This document shows, piece after piece, positions 1 to 7,022 of a stretch of 64,000 nucleotides of DNA; position 1 is the stretch's first letter, and each line of letters begins with the position of its first letter. The notes under the pieces are model-generated. The model saw only the letters and a program-made list of their open reading frames with translations, did not search any database and had not been told where the DNA came from. The DNA comes from Phycisphaeraceae bacterium (GTDB lineage Bacteria; Planctomycetota; Phycisphaerae; Phycisphaerales; Phycisphaeraceae). Location of the stretch: the NCBI GenBank assembly GCA_029260655.1, contig JAJDCU010000042.1, positions 1 through 64,000 of the forward strand, written 5' to 3'. Position numbers and translations under genes: made by a program.

Positions 1-389
1 TTTGAGCGCGGCTTTTTGTGGGGGCAGCCCGCGAGTCCAGGTCCTTTTAATCTTTGGATGCTCAGGGGAGTCGGTTAACCGCCATCGTGAGGTTGTCGGC
101 AGACGCGATCAGGATTAATCACGCCTCCACTAGGGGACGGAGAGACGCGATCGTGCGCATAGACCCGTCGCGGTGTGCCTCCCCGTATGTCGCAACACCT
201 TATTCCTGCGGACGCTAAGAAAATCTGCATCACACCACTTTTTCATCTGGGAATCGCCCCTGAACGTGCGCACAAATATGACGCCAGCAGGGCCGGCGAT
301 ACAATGGCCGACAAAGATTGCCCGTGAACACTACAGGAAGACCCGGCTACTTAATTTGACTCCCAACCCCTTAGATTTCCCAGTAATGA
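1..389. other. left-edge stretch with no supported gene
   Basis: No convincing coding region was seen here. The only open frame of note, at 173-418 on the plus strand, has no recognisable domain and a composition unlike a protein. The stretch precedes the DMP19-like gene and presumably holds its promoter, but no clear -35/-10 pair stands out. Confidence 0.4.
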
Positions 390-1001
390 ATGCTGGCGAA
401 CACCGCATTGAAGGTTAGTCATTTGATACGATTGCCACTGTTTATCAGGTCATTATTTGGATTGGCCAAACCAACGCCTCTACGTTGTGAGCCCTACCCC
501 ACAGTTGAGACGGTCGATGGGTGGGACGACGCAAGTCTATGCTCGGTGGTTGGATTCAAGGCAGCTAGTCGGGCAAAATATGAAGGCTTCAAGTCTCTCA
601 ATAAGGCCGAGCGAATACTCAGCAGCATCGTTCTCTTTCAAGGCGACGTTAACAACGGTGGCTTTGGGATGTGGCTCGATGGTTTGCGCCCAGATGGCTT
701 ATCATCAATCGTGCCCGCCCTGGAAACCGTTGGCGCAAGTGAGATGGTTTCGTTAGTCAGAAGTACTCTTGCCGAATTCGGTGATCTGGAACGATTCACA
801 TCCCAAGATGAGTGGCAATTATATCTTGAGACCTTGCCAGACACGTTTCACAACGGATTGGAATTGTTGTCAAGTCGATATGTTGAAGCCGAGAACGAGA
901 TGCTGGAAGGTGCCTATCAGTATGCACGTCACCATTGGCAGCAGGTACGTACCGAATCATCTTGGGGATCGGGCGTCGAATTAGACAATCAAAGCGGCTG
1001 A
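390..1001 (+). CDS. DMP19/DUF4375-like protein
   Basis: About 203 residues. The central part has the features of the DMP19 (DUF4375) family: a helix with LNKAERILSSIVLFQGDVNNGG, then a GFGMWLDG stretch, and an acidic helical C-terminal half. The prototype in Neisseria is a DNA mimic that sequesters a regulator, but most relatives are uncharacterised and some sit beside toxin or immunity genes, so a specific role cannot be assigned. The first 30 residues are hydrophobic and basic and do not belong to the domain; the real start could lie further in. Base composition is visibly more AT-rich than the neighbouring genes, which hints at recent acquisition. No operon partner is present. Confidence 0.7.
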   Translation: MLANTALKVSHLIRLPLFIRSLFGLAKPTPLRCEPYPTVETVDGWDDASLCSVVGFKAASRAKYEGFKSLNKAERILSSIVLFQGDVNNGGFGMWLDGLRPDGLSSIVPALETVGASEMVSLVRSTLAEFGDLERFTSQDEWQLYLETLPDTFHNGLELLSSRYVEAENEMLEGAYQYARHHWQQVRTESSWGSGVELDNQSG

Positions 1002-1065
1002 ATCTATTTCGGCGTGCAGAGAGGGTTAGAGCTTGGGTGACGCTGGCGGTCGGTGGGTTGGAGAG

Positions 1066-2592
1066 TTATCCGCGATGTCGGCGCAGGGCGGTGAGTGATG
1101 CAAGCGAAAGCAGGGCGAGTGTTCCGGGCTCGGGGACGGTGTTGGTTGGCGGCGGGGGTGTGCCGGCGTTCCAGTTTCCGAGGATGACGTTGAGGTCTTC
1201 GATGCCGACGAAGTCGTCGCCGGTGAGTTCGCCTGAGAGGAAGTCGCCGGGTGTGACGGTCTGGTTCCAGTTGCTTAGGACGAGGTTGAGGTCTTCGATG
1301 CCGATGAACCCGTCGCCGGTGGGGTCGCCCATGAGCGGTGATCCGACCAGTGCGGTGAGGATGTCCTTGATCTGTGCGCGCCAGTTGCCCCAGGAGTGTC
1401 CCTCGCTGGCGGTGGTGCGTGCGGCGTTGTAGCCGTTGTTGTTGAGGACGTTGAAGAGGTTGGGGCCTCCGGAGCCGTCGCCGATGGTGCCGTGTGTGAT
1501 GAAGAAGTCGAGGTCGGCTTGCAGGCCGGCGGCGGCGAACTGGTTGTAGATGCTGGTGAAGTTAGACGGCGAGAGGGGGGCGATATTCTCGAAAGCATCA
1601 GAGCGTGTGAGGCCGAAGTAGGCCGAGTTTACGCCGCCGAGCGATGTGCCGAGGATGGTGCGTCCGGGCGCGGTGGGGTTGGTGCGGTAGGCGGCGTCGA
1701 CCTGGGCGGTGAGTTCGTCTGCGACGAAGTTGGCGTAGTTGATGTTGCCGGTGTACTCCGAGGCCCGTCGGTTCGTGCCGGTGTTGGGGTCGCGCGGGTC
1801 GATGAAGACGGCGATGGTTGGGCGTAGCTCGCGTGAGTTGATCAGGTTGTCGAGCGTGACGACGACGGAGCCGAGGTGGTCTGCCGAGAACTCGTGGCCG
1901 TCGGTGATGTAGACGACGGGGAGGTTGTTCAGGACGTTCTGATCGTAGCCGGCGGGCGTGTAGACACGGTAGTTGACGTCGTAGCCGAGGTTCGTGCTGG
2001 TGGTTCTGATGTTGGGCGTGAGCGTGCCCATCGTGACGCCCAGATGGCGGACGGTTTCCTGGGGGAAGATGTAGTCGGGCATGCGCAATTCGTTGTTAGG
2101 CCCGAACCCTCCCCACATCTGTAGCGGGTTCTTCGGGTCGAGGATCCACCCCCCGTTGTTGACGATCTTGTAGTCGATGCGAGCATCGGTGGGGAAGGAA
2201 AGCTCCTTGATCCAGACGTCGGTGGTGCCCAGGCGCGAGGCGGTCGCGGCGGCGGTCGATGGACTCCATCCGGTGTGGTCGCCGGGGAACGCGACGCTTG
2301 ATGCGGCGGGGTTTCGGTAGAGGAACGCCATCTGGCCGCCCTGTGCGTAGGGGACCTGGCCCGCGGCCTGGAGGTTTACGAAGAACGTATCCAACGCCGT
2401 GTCGCGCGCCGCCCCTGCGGGCATCACCGCGATGCCGTTGAGGTCGGTCCTGAAGTCGGCGTAGCTGGGGTAGACATCGCCGCGGACGAAGTTGGGGTCC
2501 GGCGGTGACTGGGCCAGTGCGGCGGTGGGTATCATCAGCAAAACCAGCGTGGACAGGGCGGAAAGACGGCGGCTTGGTTTCCCAAAGATCAT
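1066..2592 (-). CDS. secreted esterase with dockerin-like and PEP-CTERM parts
   Basis: Predicted secreted alpha/beta hydrolase of the enterochelin esterase (Esterase D/Fes) type, 508 residues. Order: signal peptide ending near ALAQ, an early-set/CBM48-like beta domain at about 85-165, the hydrolase domain at about 200-420, two calcium-loop repeats (GDPTGDGFIGIEDLNLVL and GELTGDDFVGIEDLNVIL), and a PEP-CTERM tail (VPEPGTLALL, hydrophobic stretch, RRHRG). The nucleophile is probably Ser317 in GTSLGG, with His399 in EGHSWGNW as the catalytic histidine. The start at 2592 was chosen because it gives a clean signal peptide and follows an AGGA eight bases upstream; an upstream frame extends to 2637. 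Substrate is unknown; carbohydrate ester or siderophore-like esters are possible. The tail suggests processing by the exosortase encoded at 38 kb. Confidence 0.82.
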   Translation of the reverse strand: MIFGKPSRRLSALSTLVLLMIPTAALAQSPPDPNFVRGDVYPSYADFRTDLNGIAVMPAGAARDTALDTFFVNLQAAGQVPYAQGGQMAFLYRNPAASSVAFPGDHTGWSPSTAAATASRLGTTDVWIKELSFPTDARIDYKIVNNGGWILDPKNPLQMWGGFGPNNELRMPDYIFPQETVRHLGVTMGTLTPNIRTTSTNLGYDVNYRVYTPAGYDQNVLNNLPVVYITDGHEFSADHLGSVVVTLDNLINSRELRPTIAVFIDPRDPNTGTNRRASEYTGNINYANFVADELTAQVDAAYRTNPTAPGRTILGTSLGGVNSAYFGLTRSDAFENIAPLSPSNFTSIYNQFAAAGLQADLDFFITHGTIGDGSGGPNLFNVLNNNGYNAARTTASEGHSWGNWRAQIKDILTALVGSPLMGDPTGDGFIGIEDLNLVLSNWNQTVTPGDFLSGELTGDDFVGIEDLNVILGNWNAGTPPPPTNTVPEPGTLALLSLASLTALRRHRG

Positions 2593-2776
2593 GTCAGGTA
2601 TCCTGATTTTGGGTAGCGGTACTGCTGCTATCATCATACGACGATGTCGCGAGATGTCACGGGCCGGGGCCGGATCTGGACTGTTTTTTCGCAGTTTAAT
2701 CTCGGTTAACAGGCGGTCCGGTCTGACGTATCAGAGGGTTAGCACACAGGATTCAGCCGCGAGAGGCGTTGCACGG

Positions 2777-3292
2777 ATGAACGATATAGCCATACGCCCT
2801 GAGACGCCCGACGATATCCCAGCGATCCGGCGGGTCAATGAGCTGGCGTTCGATCAGCCGGCAGAAGCGGGGCTGGTCGATGCGCTGCGGGATCACGGCG
2901 CGGTGACGCTCTCGCTGGTCGCGGAAGTGGGCGGGGAAGTCGTCGGCCACATCCTGTTCAGCCCGGGGCACGTGGTGGGTGACCACGGGGAAGCCGACGC
3001 GATCGCGCTGGCGCCGATGGCGGTTTTGCCTAAGCACCAGCGCACCGGTATCGGGTCGGCGATGGCGAATCATGGATTAGATCTGTTGCGTCATGCGGGT
3101 CACGGCCTGGTCATTGTCCTTGGCCATCCCGGCTACTACCCGCGCTTCGGTTTTGTGCCGGCGAGTCGGTACGGGATCCGTTGCCCGTTTGAGGCGCCGG
3201 ATGAGGCGTTTATGGTTATTGAACTGCGCGAAGATGCGGCCCCCGCATATGGGGGTGTCGTGCGGTATCGGCCGGAGTTTGAGGGGGTGTAG
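2777..3292 (+). CDS. GNAT family N-acetyltransferase (YhbS-like)
   Basis: A 171-residue single-domain GNAT acetyltransferase. It begins with the usual IRPETPDDIPAIRRVNELAF strand-helix and carries the acetyl-CoA loop as LPKHQRTGIGSAM (the Q/RxxGxG/A motif), followed by VLGHPGYYPRFGFVPAS, which is diagnostic of the YhbS/predicted N-acetyltransferase subgroup. The acceptor substrate is unknown. The ATG at 2777 is preferred over an open frame reaching back to 2492, because the upstream part overlaps the divergent esterase promoter and has no family similarity. It stands alone between a minus-strand esterase and a minus-strand reductase. Confidence 0.88.
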   Translation: MNDIAIRPETPDDIPAIRRVNELAFDQPAEAGLVDALRDHGAVTLSLVAEVGGEVVGHILFSPGHVVGDHGEADAIALAPMAVLPKHQRTGIGSAMANHGLDLLRHAGHGLVIVLGHPGYYPRFGFVPASRYGIRCPFEAPDEAFMVIELREDAAPAYGGVVRYRPEFEGV

Positions 3293-3401
3293 GGTTTGGC
3301 CTTGTCGGCCAACGCGCGGTTCTGTGAACCGCCGCTAAACCGCAAGCGTGAGGGTGGGGCGCGCTGATATTTGAACGTGTTAGGTGGGGTGCTATCCGTC
3401 G

Positions 3402-5039
3402 TTATGCCGGCAGCATCACCGCGTCTTGGGCTTCGGTCGGCTCGACGATCAGCTTCTGCAGATACTCCGGCTCGCTTCGGGTGGTCCAGCTCTGGAACGT
3501 TTCGTCCTCGTCGATGCGCTCGGCCTGGAAAGCCTCGATCAGGCTCTTGATCGACAGGTGGATCAGGTCGCCCTGGACTTTCTTGGCGATCAGCTCGTTG
3601 AACTTCGGATCGGTTCCCAGCCCCGCGCCGAGCAGGACCTTGTAGCCGTCGACCTTGATAGGCTTGCCGTCGGCGTCTTTCTTGTCCTTGAGGACGACGG
3701 GGATCCCGGTGAGCCCGATGTCGGCGATCTGGAACTGGGCGCAGGCGTTGGGGCAGCCGGTGAAGCTGATGAACAGGGGGAAGTCGACGTCGACGTTTTG
3801 TTCGAGCCAGTTGAGGACTCGGCCGGCTCGGGCCTTGGTCTCGACGACGGCGAGGTTGCAGAACTCGCTTCCGGTGCAAGAGATCAGGCTGGTGCGCAGG
3901 GAGTGTGCGACCGGGGGCAGGCCGCGGTCGGTCAGGTCTTTTTCGAGCGATGCGACGTTGGCCTGCGGGATATCCAGGAGGATGACGTTCTGCTTGCCGG
4001 TGGTTCGGATGCGTTTGTCGCCGGTGGCGTACTTCTCGGCAAGGTCGGCGAGGTCGGCCATGTTGCGCGCGGTCCATCGTCCGCGGCCGATCGGCACGCC
4101 GACGTAGTAGTTGCCGTCTTTCTGTTTGCCGATGCCCAGGTGGTCGCTGTGGACGGCGGGGGGGTGCAGCAGGTTGTCGTCGTGTTCGAGCTGGTAGCCC
4201 AGCGCTTCTTCGATCTGGTCACGCATCCACTGCCAGCCCTTGTCGGCGACGAGGAACTTCAGCCGTGCGCGGGTTCGTTTTTCGCGGTAGCCGTGATCGC
4301 GGAAGACGGCGGCGATGGCGTGGCAGACATCGACGACCTGCTCTGGCTTGACGAAAACGCGCAGAGGTTGGGCGTAGTGAGGTGTGGACGACAGCCCGCC
4401 GCCGACCAGCAGGCCGTAGCCGACTTCCCCGCTGGCGCTTTGTGTGCCGTAGAGCCCGACGTCGTTGATCTGGGGCTGGTGGCAGTGGCTTTTGCACCCG
4501 CCGATGGCGGTCTTGAACTTACGCGGCAAGTTCGAAAACTCTTTGCCGGCGTCGATGAAGTGGTGATCGATGTCGCGTGCGTGCTTTGAAGAATCGATGA
4601 TCTCGTCTTCGAGCACGCCTGCCAGCGGGCAGCCGATGATGTTGCGCGGCACATCCCCGCAGGCGAACTGGCTACTCATCCCGATGTCCCAGAGTTTCTG
4701 GAAGATGGGCTTGAGGTCTTTGGTGGTCAGCCAGTGGAGCTGGATGGTCTGCCGCGTGGTGATGTCGCCGAAGCCCCGGGCGTATTGGTCGGTTAACTCG
4801 GAGATCGCCTTGAGCTGCGCCGGTGTTAGCTGTCCGCCTGGGATGCGGATGCGGATCATGAAGTGGCCGGTGTTGGGCTTCTGGGTGTAGACCCCGTACC
4901 ACTTGAACCGTTGGGAGGCGTCTTCCTTTGGGATGGCGCTGTAGTCGCCTTTCTCGGAGTACGCCAGCAGGTCTTTGAGGACGTCGAAGCCGTCCTTGGC
5001 CTTCTTGAGTTCTTCGGCTTTGTTCACGCGGGTGGTCAT
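3402..5039 (-). CDS. nirA: ferredoxin-dependent nitrite/sulfite reductase (NirA-type)
   Basis: A 545-residue siroheme/[4Fe-4S] reductase with two half-domain repeats. The cofactor cysteines are visible as Cys388-x5-Cys394 (SCTGSEFC) and Cys429-x3-Cys433 (TGCPNAC). The N-terminal half has the family motif RGFGDITTRQTIQLHWL and GCPLAG. It would reduce nitrite to ammonium (or sulfite to sulfide) with electrons from ferredoxin in the cytoplasm. Length and motif spacing fit NirA-type nitrite reductase; sulfite reductase cannot be excluded from sequence alone. No nitrate reductase, transporter or siroheme gene lies beside it. The initiator ATG is followed by TTRVNKAEELKKAKDGF, a normal start for the family. 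Confidence 0.85.
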   Translation of the reverse strand: MTTRVNKAEELKKAKDGFDVLKDLLAYSEKGDYSAIPKEDASQRFKWYGVYTQKPNTGHFMIRIRIPGGQLTPAQLKAISELTDQYARGFGDITTRQTIQLHWLTTKDLKPIFQKLWDIGMSSQFACGDVPRNIIGCPLAGVLEDEIIDSSKHARDIDHHFIDAGKEFSNLPRKFKTAIGGCKSHCHQPQINDVGLYGTQSASGEVGYGLLVGGGLSSTPHYAQPLRVFVKPEQVVDVCHAIAAVFRDHGYREKRTRARLKFLVADKGWQWMRDQIEEALGYQLEHDDNLLHPPAVHSDHLGIGKQKDGNYYVGVPIGRGRWTARNMADLADLAEKYATGDKRIRTTGKQNVILLDIPQANVASLEKDLTDRGLPPVAHSLRTSLISCTGSEFCNLAVVETKARAGRVLNWLEQNVDVDFPLFISFTGCPNACAQFQIADIGLTGIPVVLKDKKDADGKPIKVDGYKVLLGAGLGTDPKFNELIAKKVQGDLIHLSIKSLIEAFQAERIDEDETFQSWTTRSEPEYLQKLIVEPTEAQDAVMLPA

Positions 5040-5396
5040 GGCGGGTGCAATCGTTTTTGTTGTCGGATCGTGCGGGTGGGGCGTTGCTTGAAGGTGCTGT
5101 GGCCTGTTCCGCTATCGCGGGGCTCAGCCGGGCAAGCGAGCGCAGCAGTATAGCGGTCCCAGATCTCTTTTGTGAACCGGGCGTGAGCCCGGCGCTACAG
5201 GATCAACTCAGCGGCCCGCCCCCGATCGACAACCTTATGAGACATCAATGCTTATATGCAAAAGGCCCGCCGTTCCCGGCCGGACGCCGGCTTAGGGTTG
5301 GGGTATACTCTCCCAAGTAACCGATCGATAATCAGTGATCCGAGCCGGTCTTGCCGGCTAATACGGTTTCTCGTCTCAGTGAGAAGGTGATTTGCA
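5040..5396. other. divergent intergenic region between reductase and ugd
   Basis: This 357-base spacer separates the minus-strand reductase from the plus-strand ugd and should hold both promoters. A TATACT at 5304-5309 could be the -10 box for ugd, though no good -35 stands out. A small hairpin, AGCCGG-TCTTG-CCGGCT at 5343-5359, lies in the predicted ugd leader. No gene was seen. Confidence 0.4.
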
Positions 5397-6776
5397 ATGC
5401 GTATCACGATGGTAGGAACGGGCTACGTCGGGCTGGTCACCGGGACCTGCCTGGCCAACACCGGCAACGACGTGACCTGTCTGGATGTGAACCAGGCCAA
5501 GATCGACAAGCTCAATAACGGGATCAGCCCGATCTACGAGCCGGGTCTGGACGAGATGATCCGCCGCAACGCCGCCGCGGGCCGGCTCACGTTTACCTGC
5601 GACGCGGCAAGCGCGTACCAGAGCGCCGAGGTCATCTTTATCTGTGTCGGCACGCCCAGCGACGAGCGGGGCCACGCCGACCTGAAGTACGTCCTCGCCG
5701 CCGCAGCCGACATCGGCAAGGCCATCGAAGCCACCCCCGGCGCGACAGGCGGGGGCCAGGCCGAGCGACGCGCCAAGATCGTCGTCGTCAAGTCCACCGT
5801 CCCGGTCGGCACGAACCCAAAGGTCCAAAGCGCAATCGCCGAGCACACCGCCAAGACCTTCTACATGGCGTCCAACCCGGAGTTCCTCAAAGAAGGCGCC
5901 GCCATCAACGACTTTAACAAGCCCGACCGCGTTGTCATCGGCGTCAACGACAAGGGCACCGGCGACCGGATGCGCGACCTCTACGAGCCCTTCGTCAGGC
6001 AGGGCAACCCCATCTTCATTATGGATATCTCATCCGCCGAGATGGTCAAGTACGCCTCCAACGCCATGCTCGCGACCAAGATCTCTTTCATCAACGAGAT
6101 CGCTAACCTCTGCGAGTCCTACGGCGCAGACATCGACGAGGTCCGCCGGGGCATGTGCTCGGACAGGCGCATCGGCAACCAGTTCCTCTATCCCGGCCTG
6201 GGCTACGGCGGGTCGTGCTTCCCCAAAGACGTGCTCGCCTGCATCTCCATGGGCGAACTCTGCGACACCCCCGCGACGCTCCTCGAGGCCGTCCACCTTG
6301 TCAACCAGCGCCAGCGCGACGCCTTCATGGCCAAGATCGACAAACACTTCGATGACAACGCCGGCCTCTCCGGCAAAAAAATCGCCGTCTGGGGCATCGC
6401 CTTCAAGCCCGGGACCGACGATGTCCGCGAGGCCCCGTCGATTACGCTCATACAGCACCTGCTGGATCGCGGCGCACAAATAATCGCCTACGACCCCGTC
6501 GCCGAAGAGACCTGCCGGCAGGTCCTCGCCGACACGATCAGCTACGCCAAGGACACCCAGTCCGCGCTCGCCGGCGCCGACGCCCTGGTCATCTGCACCG
6601 ACTGGGACGAGTTTAAGTTCCCCGATTTCGACCAGGCCAAGGCCGCGATGAAGTCCCCCGTTATCTTCGACGGCCGAAACCTCTACCGCCCCGAGATGAT
6701 GCGCGAGCACGGCTTCGTCTACCACTCCGTGGGCCGGCACCCGGTTGTGCCGGAGACGGTTCAGCAGAGCGGGTAG
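5397..6776 (+). CDS. ugd: UDP-glucose 6-dehydrogenase
   Basis: A 459-residue UDP-glucose/GDP-mannose dehydrogenase. It oxidises UDP-glucose to UDP-glucuronate with NAD+, supplying uronic acid for extracellular polysaccharide. The N-terminal Rossmann motif is GTGYVGLVTGTCLA, the loop FICVGTPSDERGHADL is typical, and the catalytic cysteine lies in LGYGGSCFPKDV at about residue 274. The C-terminal domain carries WGIAFKPGTDDVREAPS. Length is normal. The closest functional partners in the window are the exopolysaccharide genes from 36 kb onward, but ugd stands alone between a reductase and a Sel1-repeat gene. A GDP-mannose dehydrogenase reading is less likely because the sequence follows the Ugd pattern throughout. 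Confidence 0.93.
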   Translation: MRITMVGTGYVGLVTGTCLANTGNDVTCLDVNQAKIDKLNNGISPIYEPGLDEMIRRNAAAGRLTFTCDAASAYQSAEVIFICVGTPSDERGHADLKYVLAAAADIGKAIEATPGATGGGQAERRAKIVVVKSTVPVGTNPKVQSAIAEHTAKTFYMASNPEFLKEGAAINDFNKPDRVVIGVNDKGTGDRMRDLYEPFVRQGNPIFIMDISSAEMVKYASNAMLATKISFINEIANLCESYGADIDEVRRGMCSDRRIGNQFLYPGLGYGGSCFPKDVLACISMGELCDTPATLLEAVHLVNQRQRDAFMAKIDKHFDDNAGLSGKKIAVWGIAFKPGTDDVREAPSITLIQHLLDRGAQIIAYDPVAEETCRQVLADTISYAKDTQSALAGADALVICTDWDEFKFPDFDQAKAAMKSPVIFDGRNLYRPEMMREHGFVYHSVGRHPVVPETVQQSG

Positions 6777-7022
6777 GTTCTCCACATCGGGTTTTGTTTT
6801 CCTTCCGCACGGGTAGCAGGACCTTGTGCTGCGCCGTTGCCGGTTGAACCATGCGGAGACGGTGGCCTGCCCAGGTATTTAGACCTGCACGCACGGTCCT
6901 CGCAAGCCGGTCCCATAACCCATCAGACCCGGCGTCATCAGTTACCATAATTTGTGCTTGTCATACGGGCCGAGATCGTGGAAAATGATCGGGCTTTCCT
7001 TTGTGTACCCGGGAGCCCGTCG

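Noticed and set aside
173-418. 81-codon open frame at the left edge
   Set aside because: No ribosome-binding site, no recognisable domain, and it overlaps the start of the DMP19-like gene.
3136-4077. 313-codon minus-strand frame over the reductase and GNAT genes
   Set aside because: Arg/Pro-rich shadow of high-GC coding DNA overlapping two well-supported genes.
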